Notes: generated from the sequence alone by a model not told the origin. A stretch of 64,000 bases of DNA from Emticicia sp. CRIBPO (GCF_009905725.1 NZ_JAAAKV010000006.1:124001-188000); one strand, 5' to 3'; positions 26,060-35,653 are shown, counted from the first letter of the stretch. Program-made: numbers and translations.

Positions 26060-29000
26060 TTAAAAACCAAGGGTAAAACCACCGATCACTGTCGTCACAA
26101 TGCCTATGCCCTCAGGATCTGACCCGGTCGGGTACTTGTTTATGCTCAGCACATCCAGGGCCGACACATAAAAACGCACACCATTGGACATGATCTTGCT
26201 GGTTACTTTCTGAGGAAGGGTGTAGCCCAGCGTGATGTTTTTCAGACGGAAATATCCGCCGTTAAAAAACCAGAAGTCAGACATCGCCCTGTTCAGGCCT
26301 TTGTTGGTTTCCGTATATCTCGGGTATTTGGCCGCCAGGTTTTGCTCCGGTGTATTGTACATACTCCAGGTATTCCCACCATCCAGGTACACCGGAAAAA
26401 GACCCCAGTTGGCATTATTATAATCGGTATAATCCATCATATTGGTATTCTGGAAGCCCACGCCCTGGAAAGTAAGGCCGAAATCAAAGCCCCTGTACCC
26501 CAGTTTTACGTTACCGCCATAAGTCCATTTAGGAAGAGAACCACCCAAAAACACACGGTCATACTCCGGTGAGATTTTGCCGTCAGGTACCCCGGCAGGT
26601 CCGCTGATGTCTTCGTATTTCATATCCCCTACTTTCACATTGCTGCTCAGTTTAGCAGAGTTGTTGACATCTTCCTGGGTCTGGTAAATGCCCAGTGAAC
26701 GGTATCCGTACCACTCGTCAAACTCGCTGCCTTGTTTTTTGATGCGGTCACCCAGGAACTCCGTACCGCCCAGGTCACCCATGACCGACTTGAACTGCGA
26801 GAGATTCACAGAAGCAGAGTATTTAAGTTCGCCGAGTCTGTCTGTCCACGAAAGGTCGAAGTCAAAGCCTTTGGTCGACATCTTCCCGGTGTTCTGGTTC
26901 GGGTTTTCAAAGCCCACGAATATCGGGATCTGAAGAGCCAGGAGCATGTCTTTGGTCTGTTTGAAATAAACATCCCCCGTAAAACGCAGACGGTTGTTCA
27001 GGAAATTGGCGTCTACCCCAAAGTCGGTAGACTCTGTCTTCTCCCATGAAATATTTTGGATAGCATACTGCACCTGTGCCGCAGTCTGCTGGGAAGTCAC
27101 CACATTATTCTGATAGAACAAGGCATTGCTGAAGTTCATGATGCCCACAGAAGGGTAATTACCGATCCTTTCATTACCCAAAGCCCCCCACGAAGCTCTC
27201 AGTTTCAGGAATGAGACCACATTCTGTTTTGCCAGGAAACCCTCCTCGCTGAGCACCCAACCTACCGATACGGAAGGAAAAACACCCCAGCGATAGTTTG
27301 AATTAAACCTTGAAGAACCGTCCCTTCTGATATTGGCTTGTAACAAATACTTGTCTTTGTAACCATAAGTCACCCGGCCGAAAAACGAGCGGTAAGCTGT
27401 TTCAAACGCTGTTCCGAAGTTATCCCTTAAGGTGATAGGACCCTGGTCCAGGTAAGGATAGGTGTCAAACAGGTACTGGTCTCTCGAAGCCCCCATAGAC
27501 TCGCCTTTGAAATAATAGTTTTCATACCCGGCTAATCCGGTGATGTCATGCCCTTTGAAACTTTTCGCGTAATTGGCCAGCAACTGGGTAGTCAGGCTGT
27601 AGTTGGTCACCCTGTTTTCATCCAGCCTGGTCGTAATGCCTCCGCCTCCGCCGTTGTCGATCAACGTCGTAATGTATTGATTAGGGTCTGTCGGAGAGAA
27701 CACGTCTACCCTCTTGTTGAATTTTTTCTGCTGGTTAAAATCAAAAATCGGGGCCAGGACGGCAGAAAACTTCAGGCCTTCAAGCGGCTTAATATCCAGG
27801 GCAATCCTGCCGCCAACCTGGTTATACCAGTTCCTGTCTGTTCCGCCATACTTCACTTTACCGTAGATGTTGTCCCCGGCTTTGCCGTCGGCCACTCTCC
27901 CGTCGGCCCATTCAGCCGGATAAACCGGTGAGGCAATCCTGATGTTCTGTAAGGGGCTTGGTACGGCAGGGTCCGTGCCTATGGTCCGTTTGAAATTGAA
28001 ATCCAAAGTCCCGCCTATGAGTTTATTGATCGTAAAGTCATTGTTAGACCTTGCGAAAATCCTGTTGTAGTTTTTGTTATCATAAAACCCGCCTACCTTT
28101 TCATACCTCAGGGAGGCATTCGACTTCACAAATTTGGAGCCTCCGATCACACTGATGCTGTGGGCTTCACGGCGGGCCACTTTGTTCAGGGTCATCGCTA
28201 CCCAGTCGGTATCCGGATACTTGTCAGGATCAGCCCGGTGTTTCTCATTATACCCGTCAAGCAGCTCTTTGGTATAAGTCGGATACTTGTTCGCTCCGTT
28301 TCCGGCGTCGTTCCAGCGGAGTTCATTGACGAGCTCCATGTACCTCAGGGCTCCCATTCTTTCGGGAAGTTGCGTAGGCGTATCGAATCCGTTTTCATAG
28401 CTATACTGAAGAGAAGCCTGGTCTGTTTTGGCTCTTTTGGTCGTGATCAAAATGACGCCCGAAGCGGCCCTTGATCCGTAAATTGAGGCTGAAGCAGCAT
28501 CTTTCAGCACAGTAAGGTTTTCTATATCGTTGGGATTGACCTGGTTCACATCACTCACCGGCACCCCGTCCACAATCACCAGCGGATCTGAATTACCAAT
28601 CGTAGTCACCCCCCTGATCCGTATGGTGGCACTCCCCATGGCTCCGCTGCTGCCGTTACGGGTCACCAATACGCCCGACATACTGCCTTGCAAGGCCTGC
28701 GAAACCTGGGTCTCCTTACGCTCCTTGAACATCTCATTGTCTATTGATGAGACGGCCCCCGTAATGTCCTTTTTCTTTTGCGTTCCGTAACCCACCACGA
28801 TGACCTCGTCAAGGGCCTTCGTATCCACTTTCAGGCTGACATTCAGGTTGGTTTTGTTTCCGACCAGGATCTCCTGCACTTCATATCCCACAAAACTGTA
28901 GACCAGCACGGCCTTCTCGTCATTGACCAGGATAGAATAATCCCCGTTACTGTCGGTATTGACACCACGGTTGGTGCCTTTGATGACCACACTCACGCCC

Positions 29001-29479
29001 GGAAGACCGCCACCATTCTCAGCGTCAGTCACCTTTCCTTTTATCGTAATGCCGGCGATACTGACCAATATCGATCCACTGGTCCTTTCAATGTTCTCAC
29101 TCAGCTTTTTTTCTTCTTTCTGATATCTTAATATGATCTTCTTGCCTGCCAGGCGGTATTTGATATGCAAAGGATCAAAGAAGTTATCCAGCAGGTCCTT
29201 TAATGTTTTATTCTGAACCGTCAGAGATACTTTACGGTCGGCTCCTATAGCGGTAGAACTGTAGACAAATTTCAGGTTGGCTTCCGTTTCGATTTCAGCC
29301 AGAACAGACTTGAGCGTTTTTTCTCCCGTCTTGATAGAAATCCTCTTTTCCAACACCTCCTGAGCACTCAGGTCCTTCGCATAAGCCATCCCGACACAGA
29401 GCAGGGTCAGGAATATTTGGGCCACTGATATTCTCATAATTTTGAGGAATATTCCATTCTTTTGTAATTTTATTTTCAT
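26060..29479 (-). CDS. SusC/RagA-family TonB-linked outer-membrane protein with STN domain
   Basis: About 1139 aa from the ATG at 29479, which gives a credible signal peptide; an upstream frame to 29575 adds 32 residues without one. Order: signal (~1-37), STN domain (~42-110), carboxypeptidase-like beta domain (~140-210, KGTNRGVNTDSNGDYSILV), plug domain (~215-335, beginning LDEVIVVGYGTQKKKDITGA), then the barrel ending GGFTLGF. As in the first locus the STN domain and the adjacent FecR/sigma genes mean substrate-responsive autoregulation. Its barrel is clearly different from the first SusC, so the ligand is probably different. Confidence 0.95.
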   Translation of the reverse strand: MKIKLQKNGIFLKIMRISVAQIFLTLLCVGMAYAKDLSAQEVLEKRISIKTGEKTLKSVLAEIETEANLKFVYSSTAIGADRKVSLTVQNKTLKDLLDNFFDPLHIKYRLAGKKIILRYQKEEKKLSENIERTSGSILVSIAGITIKGKVTDAENGGGLPGVSVVIKGTNRGVNTDSNGDYSILVNDEKAVLVYSFVGYEVQEILVGNKTNLNVSLKVDTKALDEVIVVGYGTQKKKDITGAVSSIDNEMFKERKETQVSQALQGSMSGVLVTRNGSSGAMGSATIRIRGVTTIGNSDPLVIVDGVPVSDVNQVNPNDIENLTVLKDAASASIYGSRAASGVILITTKRAKTDQASLQYSYENGFDTPTQLPERMGALRYMELVNELRWNDAGNGANKYPTYTKELLDGYNEKHRADPDKYPDTDWVAMTLNKVARREAHSISVIGGSKFVKSNASLRYEKVGGFYDNKNYNRIFARSNNDFTINKLIGGTLDFNFKRTIGTDPAVPSPLQNIRIASPVYPAEWADGRVADGKAGDNIYGKVKYGGTDRNWYNQVGGRIALDIKPLEGLKFSAVLAPIFDFNQQKKFNKRVDVFSPTDPNQYITTLIDNGGGGGITTRLDENRVTNYSLTTQLLANYAKSFKGHDITGLAGYENYYFKGESMGASRDQYLFDTYPYLDQGPITLRDNFGTAFETAYRSFFGRVTYGYKDKYLLQANIRRDGSSRFNSNYRWGVFPSVSVGWVLSEEGFLAKQNVVSFLKLRASWGALGNERIGNYPSVGIMNFSNALFYQNNVVTSQQTAAQVQYAIQNISWEKTESTDFGVDANFLNNRLRFTGDVYFKQTKDMLLALQIPIFVGFENPNQNTGKMSTKGFDFDLSWTDRLGELKYSASVNLSQFKSVMGDLGGTEFLGDRIKKQGSEFDEWYGYRSLGIYQTQEDVNNSAKLSSNVKVGDMKYEDISGPAGVPDGKISPEYDRVFLGGSLPKWTYGGNVKLGYRGFDFGLTFQGVGFQNTNMMDYTDYNNANWGLFPVYLDGGNTWSMYNTPEQNLAAKYPRYTETNKGLNRAMSDFWFFNGGYFRLKNITLGYTLPQKVTSKIMSNGVRFYVSALDVLSINKYPTGSDPEGIGIVTTVIGGFTLGF

Positions 29480-29657
29480 TACTTTTGATTGTTTTTGATA
29501 GATTTTCAGGAATTTAGACAAGAACATCCCCGGCATCTGCGAGAACAGATGTATGAATCTTCCGGGAAAGTACAAGTCGGTGGTGGAGCAAGCACTGCCG
29601 ACTTATTTTTTGAGGTTTTGTTTAGTTTCTCTTCATAGTCAATTCGGGTTTTAGGGT

Positions 29658-30719
29658 TTATTTACAGCCCCTGGCATAGATCACGATCTGCCCGTCGGCA
29701 ATCTCGTAGCGTGCCTGGATCGTCTCACAAATAATATCAATTTTGTCATACAATGGTTCGTTTCCGAAAGTGGCTGTCAGGTTGCATTTGTCCAGCAGCT
29801 CGCTGTCAAACACAATTTTCACCCCGTAAGCCTGCTGAAGTTGTGTAAATACGACAGGAATAGGCGTCTCATTAAAATCAAAATTCTTGTTTTCAGGAAT
29901 AACCGACAGGATCACGGGCTTTTCCACCAGCGTTTTGACCAGTTTGCCCCTTTCTTTTTCAAAAACAGCTTTCTGATTGGGCGTCAGTAAAATCTGCTCA
30001 GGATGGTGATTGTTCTTCACATCGGCCTTTTCCTGCTGATATACCGTCACCTGACCTGTTCTGACTGCCACCGAGGTGCTGGCCTCCTGGTGATAAGCCC
30101 TGATGTTAAAACTCGTACCGAGTACCTTGGTCACCACCCCTCCGGCATACACCAGGAAAGGATGCTGAGGGTCTTTCTGCACCTCAAAAAAAGCTTCGCC
30201 CGTCAGGTTCACCGTCCGGGTCAGGCGTCCGAAATCCCTCGCCACCTGTAGCTTACTTCCCGTTTTCAGGGTCACCACCGTCCCGTCGCTCAGCTTCAGG
30301 CTGAGGGGCTCTTTGCCGTTATTTTCCGTTTCGGTAGATTGTGAAAGTACCGGTTTCTCATCGCTGATCGCCGTTTTGATCTCTTTCCTGCCGAGAATCA
30401 GGGCCATGGCCAGCAACACGGTTACAGAAGCGGCCACCCTCACCCAGGTAAGCTGATACCACCTGGTCCGGGCCGATGAGGTCTGGAGCAGGATATTTTC
30501 AATCCCCTCTTTAATTTTAGCTTCCGGTATGCTGATTTCTTCTATCTCAGAAGCTACCACCAGCGACCGGGCCTCTTCCACCACTGTTTTCTTTTCAGGA
30601 TGGTCTGCCAGCCAGTCTTCCCAGAAGTGGTTTTCCTCTGATAATGTGCCCAACACCCACTTTCTGAAGTGCAGGTCCTGGACAAAGTCTTCCAATTGAT
30701 ATTTGTTGATATTTTTCAT
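29658..30719 (-). CDS. FecR-family anti-sigma factor
   Basis: 353 aa, ATG at 30719. N-terminal cytoplasmic part (YQLEDFVQDLHFRKWVL, FWEDWLADHPEKKTVVEEA), membrane segment at ~residues 92-106 (VRVAASVTVLLAMALIL), periplasmic FecR domain (LSLKLSDGTVVTLKTGSKLQ, GTSFNIRAY, VAVRTGQVTVYQ) and a DUF4974-like C-terminus (FNETPIPVVFTQLQQAYGVKI). Both copies in the window end in a GC-K or GC-Q tail after VI.A(R/K). It should sequester the sigma factor encoded 60 bp upstream. Confidence 0.92.
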   Translation of the reverse strand: MKNINKYQLEDFVQDLHFRKWVLGTLSEENHFWEDWLADHPEKKTVVEEARSLVVASEIEEISIPEAKIKEGIENILLQTSSARTRWYQLTWVRVAASVTVLLAMALILGRKEIKTAISDEKPVLSQSTETENNGKEPLSLKLSDGTVVTLKTGSKLQVARDFGRLTRTVNLTGEAFFEVQKDPQHPFLVYAGGVVTKVLGTSFNIRAYHQEASTSVAVRTGQVTVYQQEKADVKNNHHPEQILLTPNQKAVFEKERGKLVKTLVEKPVILSVIPENKNFDFNETPIPVVFTQLQQAYGVKIVFDSELLDKCNLTATFGNEPLYDKIDIICETIQARYEIADGQIVIYARGCK

Positions 30720-30779
30720 TGTTTCGTTTGAATGTTAGCCCCTGTGCTGTTAGAGACAAAAACCGTCCGGGAATCCTGA

Positions 30780-31400
30780 TTACAGGGTCATTAAAAATGA
30801 AATAACGGTACTCATGACCCAGTTTTTTCTTAACAACCGCAGAGCTTCATACACCAGGTTGACCGCCGAGTGGTGATTAATGGTCATGATCTTCGAAATT
30901 TCGTCATACTCCAGCTCCTGGTAAAACCTGAGATACAAAGCCTCCCGCTGTCTTTTACTGAGGGTAGCCAGATGGCTTTTCAGTTGCACCAGCGTCTGAT
31001 GCTCTATTTCGTTTTTGATCAGGTAGGATTCTATATTGAACTGCACTTCAATGTCATGTTCATCTTCCAGGTCTGTCACGTTTTTATGCCAGAAACTCCG
31101 GTCTTTTTCTTTGAATAAACGCCTGCGGTAGGAAGAAATCAGGTAGGCTTTTACGGAATGGGGCGTATCGAGCGACTCCCGCCTGTTCCAGAGGTCTATG
31201 AAGAAGTCCTGGAGACAGTCCTGGGCGAAATCGCTGTTTCTGACCAGTCTGTTTCCGTAGTTGAGCAAGGCAGGATAATATTGATTCAGAAGATTTTCGA
31301 ATGCAGTCCTGTCACCTGATTGAAAGGCTTGCCAGGTTTTGGTATCGGTCTGAGCTTTGGGCTCTTGCATCGGAAAAATATTTGCAGAATAAATATCCAT
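30780..31400 (-). CDS. ECF RNA polymerase sigma factor (SusC/FecR-linked)
   Basis: 206 aa, ATG at 31400 (a second ATG at 31370 is possible). Region 2: FENLLNQYYPALLNYGNRL and FAQDCLQDFFIDLWNRRESL. Region 4: LSKRQREALYLRFYQELEYDEISKIM followed by the recognition helix NHHSAVNLVYEALRLLRKN. Same order as the first locus (sigma, FecR, SusC, SusD) but with an ATG rather than TTG start. It is divergent from the phospholipase-like gene at 31727. Confidence 0.92.
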   Translation of the reverse strand: MDIYSANIFPMQEPKAQTDTKTWQAFQSGDRTAFENLLNQYYPALLNYGNRLVRNSDFAQDCLQDFFIDLWNRRESLDTPHSVKAYLISSYRRRLFKEKDRSFWHKNVTDLEDEHDIEVQFNIESYLIKNEIEHQTLVQLKSHLATLSKRQREALYLRFYQELEYDEISKIMTINHHSAVNLVYEALRLLRKNWVMSTVISFLMTL

Positions 31401-31726
31401 TTTTTAACGTCAGAAAACAATTAATTTTTAAGGCTTTTTGCAATATTCCCGGTAAAAATAAAATATTACATAGGTATCAACAGAGAGGCAGCCACCTCTC
31501 CGGAATCCTGAAAAAATATCAACTTTTTTTTCTTAAATGTGAAAATTTCCGGAAACCGGGCCCTCAATTCACCTCACTTTTTCAAAAACTTCGCAAAAGG
31601 TAGCATTTGACCATAAAATAAAATCCTGTTACCACTTAATAAATATGCTTTGGTTTACTCCTCTTCTTCTTCCAAAATTTGCAGAAGGTATACGCCTTGA
31701 AAACTAATTTTAAACATAACAACACC
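31401..31726. other. Divergent promoter region
   Basis: 326 bp between the sigma gene (minus) and the phospholipase-like gene (plus). It is AT-rich and must hold both promoters, but I find no clear TTG/TAnnTTTG pair in good register and no repeat. Confidence 0.4.
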
Positions 31727-33688
31727 ATGCCAGGTCCAGCATTACACCACATGATTGCAGACAGGTTGAAAGCACAGATCTCTCTCAATCAAGGTCTCGG
31801 GGAAAACATGACCCCGGCCGATTACGCCGCTCTACAAAACCTTTTGGCTGACCCCAAAAACTTGCCTTACCTCTTCTTCGGAAGCCAGGGGCCCGACTAC
31901 CTCTTTTTCAACACCAAAGACATGCCCGGCCCCATCGGCGACATCGCCGAGTTCTATTTTGAAGTGGTCGATTTCATCGAAGAATTTAAAAAGACCCTGC
32001 TTGCTGTAGTCCCTCAGCCGGTGCTCGATGCCCTCGAAGCTTTCGATGAGGCCGTCGACGAGGTCATTGAAGACTCCGCCCTCCTCAGCGAACTGCAGCA
32101 GACTTTTGACGACATCAACAAGCTGCTCGACGGATTCGCCGCCACACTGATCGAGATGGTCAAGAAGTTCGTCTCCGAGTTCAACCTCTTCGACCTGGTC
32201 TCGCACCCTTACCGCGACGGCGTGGCCAGCGACGAAAAATGGTGGTGGTTTGACGCCCTGCACTACCGAAAAACCGGGAAATTCGCCGAGGCCCTTCTGA
32301 AAGCCACCGACGGCGACCCCAACAGCCCTTTGAGGTTATACGCCCTCGGGTATCTTACGCACTACTGTGCAGACACCGTCGGGCACCCTTATGTCAACCT
32401 CGTGTCGGGCGGGCCTTACCGCTCGCATGCCCAGAGGCACAAAACCGGCGAAAACTACCAGGATGTTTTCAATATGAACAACGTGACCGGGCAGGACTGG
32501 AACCGCTCTGCCATTCATGCTTTCTATAATTTTAATTTTACGGGACCCATCGACACCGAAAACGAAGAACCGGATCCGTTTACCGTACTGCCCGACGACC
32601 TGGCCGAGATGATCGCCAAGACCATCCAGCAGGTGTACCAGGAAGACGCCGACGCAGAAGCGGAATATGGCCCGAAAATCACGGCCGAAGACGTCAACAA
32701 TGCCTACAGGATTTACTATAAATGGCTGCGGAGCTCTACCGACACCGGTACACTGCCTCCGCCTGTCCCCTATTCGTTCTCGGCTGAGCTCCTGGAAGTC
32801 TGGGAGAAAACCATGGACAACCTCGGCGACGCCGGAGATTTCCTCGAAGACGCCGTTGATGAAGCGGGCGACTGGGGTATCCTGAGCATCTTCCTCATCC
32901 TGGCGGCCCTCATCATCGCTGCCGTCATGGCCGCAGGGGCTTTGGCCGACGGTATTGCAGGAGCCATCGCCACGCTGGGCACTTCCACCATCCGTGCGGC
33001 AGCTTGCCTGATCTACGAGCAGGTGTACAATGCCTACCAGACCTTCAGACTGGCCGTAGCCATGAACGGCCTGGCCTTCCCGATGCAGGAGCACCTGAAC
33101 GATCCGAGGCTCACGCAGTTTGCCAATCCGGCCAACCTCGACCCGACCGGTGTCAATGCCGTGCCGTTTGTGCCGCACCTGCCTTTGCTCAAATTCGAAC
33201 CGCAAAGCGTGGAAGAGACCCTTTTCAACCAGGAAAGACACCTGGTTTATCCGTTTACGCTTAATGAAAAAGAACACGTGATGGGCATGCTGAGCAGCTA
33301 TCTGAACCAGCCTTCCACCCACTATGCGTTCGGCAAAATACCTTTTGAGCCGAAAGACATCCTGGATAAACTGGCTGGACTGACCCCGAGTTTTAACCCT
33401 ATTGCGAACGACGACGGCACACAGCTCAAAGCCCTGCTGCTGGAAAGAGGCAGCCTCGGCAATGCCATGATCCTCATCGAAAAATGCTTTGAAAGATTCA
33501 GTAAAGGCAAAAAGCTGATTGATTTTAACCTGGATGGCGACAGGGGCTATTCTTATCTGTGCTGGACACAGAAACAGTCCTCTACGCCTGATGCCCCCGA
33601 TTTCCCGAAAGAACTCAGGGTGAATGTGCCCGGCGGAGACCCTTCCGACGACAACATCAACGTCAAATTCAATTTCTTAAAATCTTAA
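31727..33688 (+). CDS. Zinc-dependent phospholipase C-like protein with C-terminal membrane-like region
   Basis: About 653 aa from the ATG at 31727 (start PGPALHHMIADRL; a 16-codon upstream extension is unlikely). The N-terminal ~300 residues match the zinc-dependent PLC family: HH near residue 7, FGSQGPDYLFF, then LGYLTHYCADTVGHPYVN with His212, Asp216 and His220. Acidic helices fill residues 95-150. A hydrophobic Ala/Leu-rich stretch at ~383-425 may enter membrane or form a helical hairpin. There is no signal peptide. The gene is much richer in GC than its surroundings and 12 bp separate it from the CARDB-like gene. Function in the cell unknown. Confidence 0.75.
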   Translation: MPGPALHHMIADRLKAQISLNQGLGENMTPADYAALQNLLADPKNLPYLFFGSQGPDYLFFNTKDMPGPIGDIAEFYFEVVDFIEEFKKTLLAVVPQPVLDALEAFDEAVDEVIEDSALLSELQQTFDDINKLLDGFAATLIEMVKKFVSEFNLFDLVSHPYRDGVASDEKWWWFDALHYRKTGKFAEALLKATDGDPNSPLRLYALGYLTHYCADTVGHPYVNLVSGGPYRSHAQRHKTGENYQDVFNMNNVTGQDWNRSAIHAFYNFNFTGPIDTENEEPDPFTVLPDDLAEMIAKTIQQVYQEDADAEAEYGPKITAEDVNNAYRIYYKWLRSSTDTGTLPPPVPYSFSAELLEVWEKTMDNLGDAGDFLEDAVDEAGDWGILSIFLILAALIIAAVMAAGALADGIAGAIATLGTSTIRAAACLIYEQVYNAYQTFRLAVAMNGLAFPMQEHLNDPRLTQFANPANLDPTGVNAVPFVPHLPLLKFEPQSVEETLFNQERHLVYPFTLNEKEHVMGMLSSYLNQPSTHYAFGKIPFEPKDILDKLAGLTPSFNPIANDDGTQLKALLLERGSLGNAMILIEKCFERFSKGKKLIDFNLDGDRGYSYLCWTQKQSSTPDAPDFPKELRVNVPGGDPSDDNINVKFNFLKS

Positions 33689-33700
33689 AACATTACAGCT

Positions 33701-34840
33701 ATGTCACTTGAAAATCTGAAAAAAGCCAACGAATACATCAGGCAGCTTCAAAAGCAGCGGGAAGAAAAAGGCCCGCGGCTGAAACAAGCCCTCGCCGGGG
33801 AAATGAGAAGATCGCCGGTAAAAGAACGCAAACCACCACGTGAATTCAAAGACAGTTCCTTTCTTTATATCCGCTCGTATGATTCCGACAACGGCTCCCG
33901 TCCGGGTCTGAATGTGGCCTACTGGAGATCGCCCGATGTCCGGGTGGCCCCGGTCTCGTCGCTGAACTCCTACACCACCGAACTCGAGGCCGGAAAAGCC
34001 TACAGCATCAGGTGTGTGGTGCACAACCGCGGCGATCTGATGGTGCCTTCGGCCAATGTGGAGTTTTACCTCGTTACCCCAAGCCTGGGTTTCGACACCC
34101 GATTTGCCCGCAAACTCGGTATGGCCTCCACCTGGGTCGACTGCTACGGTTCGGCCGAGGTCAGCATCCCTTATACCGTACCGGCCTCTGACGCAGGCCA
34201 CAAATGCCTGTTTGCGAGGGTGTTTTCCTTCTCCCCGCTCGACATCCCGGTGCACACCACCAAGCTCGACCCGAGGGAAGACCGTCACATCGGCCAGCAA
34301 AACCTCAACATCGCCGCCCAGGCCAGCCAGATGATCATCAATCTGCTGCACATGCCTGTCGGACAAATGGGCATCGAACTCCGCCCGCTGAGCCGCGAGG
34401 CCGTACTGGCCATCAGGCACCCTTCGGCCGCTGATTTCAACATCCTTGAAGGAGAGAAGTTCACGCCGTTCATCGGCAAGTTCAAGTTCGGTTTTGCTGA
34501 AAAAATCAGGACGGGCAAGATGGAAGTCAGAAACGGCTCCACCCACATCGAGTTCAACGGCGAAGGCAAGTTCGGTCTCGACGAACAAAAACGGATGCAT
34601 GCCCGCATGAAAGGCGTTTTTGAAGCCATCAATTCCGGTAAGGCCAAATCATCGCAGTTCAGAAAAGAGCTGGCGGCCCCTCGTGAAATGAACCTTGAAA
34701 ACACCATGACCCCGCTCAAATTCCAGATCCCTGACATGGGACTGAAAAAAGGCGACATGGCCGGTTTCGAGATCATCTCCACCAACAAAGTCACCGGCGA
34801 AGTCACCGGCGGCATCACCCTGCTGGTCATCGGTAAATAA
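33701..34840 (+). CDS. CARDB-like domain protein, partner of the phospholipase-like gene
   Basis: 379 aa, no signal peptide. A basic coiled N-terminus (~1-45) precedes a CARDB-like beta sandwich: LEAGKAYSIRCVVHNRGDLM (~residues 90-109) and VEFYLVTPSLGFDTRFA. The rest includes LNIAAQASQMIINLLHMPVG and ends TNKVTGEVTGGITLLVIGK. CARDB sandwiches are usually extracellular adhesion modules, so absence of an export signal is odd. GC-rich like its neighbour and certainly in the same operon. No specific function recognised. Confidence 0.65.
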   Translation: MSLENLKKANEYIRQLQKQREEKGPRLKQALAGEMRRSPVKERKPPREFKDSSFLYIRSYDSDNGSRPGLNVAYWRSPDVRVAPVSSLNSYTTELEAGKAYSIRCVVHNRGDLMVPSANVEFYLVTPSLGFDTRFARKLGMASTWVDCYGSAEVSIPYTVPASDAGHKCLFARVFSFSPLDIPVHTTKLDPREDRHIGQQNLNIAAQASQMIINLLHMPVGQMGIELRPLSREAVLAIRHPSAADFNILEGEKFTPFIGKFKFGFAEKIRTGKMEVRNGSTHIEFNGEGKFGLDEQKRMHARMKGVFEAINSGKAKSSQFRKELAAPREMNLENTMTPLKFQIPDMGLKKGDMAGFEIISTNKVTGEVTGGITLLVIGK

Positions 34841-34857
34841 AAACAATCTGTACCATA

Positions 34858-34892
34858 CATCCCCGTAAGCCTCACCAGGTTTTACGGGGATG
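34858..34892 (+). terminator. Rho-independent terminator
   Basis: An 11-bp stem (CATCCCCGTAA at 34858-34868 with TTACGGGGATG at 34882-34892) and a T-rich tail, closing the two-gene GC-rich operon. Confidence 0.88.
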
Positions 34893-34928
34893 CTTTGTTT
34901 TCCGGCCTCTGCGTTCAATACAAAAAAC

Positions 34929-34974
34929 CATTAAGAAGTAAAGGCCATTAAGAAGACATGAAGTTAATCGACGA
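34929..34974 (+). repeat. ATTAAGAAG-type repeat, divergent copy
   Basis: Diverged copy of the 46-bp element also at 35742, 41787 and 49377 (consensus ends AATCGACGAT). Confidence 0.65.
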
Positions 34975-35080
34975 TACTTCGTCGCAGGAGATTGCCACGA
35001 AGGCATCACCTCGAGGAATAATTTTACGCTGTAAAAAAACAATATATAGTGCCGTTCAGTAATCGATGTTGGCCATTCTG

Positions 35081-35280
35081 GATGTCCCAGAGGGACAAAA
35101 TATCTGTAAAAAGTGACTTCAACTATGAATTAGCATCCCGGAGGGATGGAATATTTGTGTAAGCTCTTTCTCAGACATATTAAATCCCTCTGGGATTAGA
35201 TCAGGTGCAGGAGTTGTTTTATTACAGATATTTGATCCCCGCCCGACTTGACCGTCAGGTCGGGCGGGCCTCCGGGATAA
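35081..35280. repeat. Palindromic intergenic repeat with nested GC hairpin
   Basis: Built from several short hairpins: TGTCCCAGAGGGACA at 35083-35097, CATCCCGGAGGGATG near 35133, AATCCCTCTGGGATT near 35182, and a 14-bp stem with a 3-nt loop at 35238-35268 (one wobble). The outer parts share ATATCTGTA/TACAGATAT, so the whole can fold as one long imperfect hairpin. It resembles the REP/MITE-like elements common in Bacteroidota intergenic regions. Confidence 0.65.
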
Positions 35281-35379
35281 TAATGAATCTATAGTAAGAT
35301 TATGGAAAAACGTCAATGGTAGCGGTAGTCGAGAAGCATGCCCCAACGTTAAAAGTTCAGCACAAAATAGAAACCTTGT

Positions 35380-35432
35380 GATAACGGTTCTCGGCAGCTA
35401 CGCTGGCAAACTTCGAACTCGCGTTCTCATTT
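35380..35432 (+). repeat. GATAACGGTTCTCGG repeat, copy 1
   Basis: A 53-bp element, identical in its core to 35601-35653 and nearly so to 49429-49481. It contains a short GAACTCGCGTTC palindrome. Confidence 0.8.
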
Positions 35433-35525
35433 CCCGAAGGGTCGGGACAGGTTATGCTCGAACTGACAACGGGGGACGCTCAAACTGACAAGATAGAGGA
35501 GTCCAAACTGACATGCACTTATGTC

Positions 35526-35547
35526 ACCTCGAGCGGAGTCGAGAGGT
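35526..35547. repeat. Short hairpin (ACCTCGAG...CGAGAGGT)
   Basis: Inverted repeat with a 2-nt bulge around GCGGAG. The sequence type recurs widely in Bacteroidota intergenic DNA; only one copy seen here. Confidence 0.5.
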
Positions 35548-35600
35548 AACCCAAGCCAACATTTCAGTAGGAAAGTTGTGCACTAATCCTGTGCATGTCT

Positions 35601-35653
35601 GATAACGGTTCTCGGCAGCTACGCTGGCAAACTTCGAACTCGCGTTCTCATTT
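35601..35653 (+). repeat. GATAACGGTTCTCGG repeat, copy 2
   Basis: Direct repeat of 35380-35432, 221 bp downstream. Confidence 0.8.

Noticed and set aside
32336-33322. Long antisense open frame (328 aa) inside the phospholipase-like gene
   Set aside because: It is a by-product of the GC-rich codon use of the sense gene, has no domain signature and lies fully opposite a recognised family.
33704-34600. Antisense open frame (298 aa) opposite the CARDB-like gene
   Set aside because: Same compositional effect; no protein-like motifs.
35119-35346. Small minus-strand frame in the repeat region
   Set aside because: It spans palindromic repeat DNA and lacks protein-like composition.
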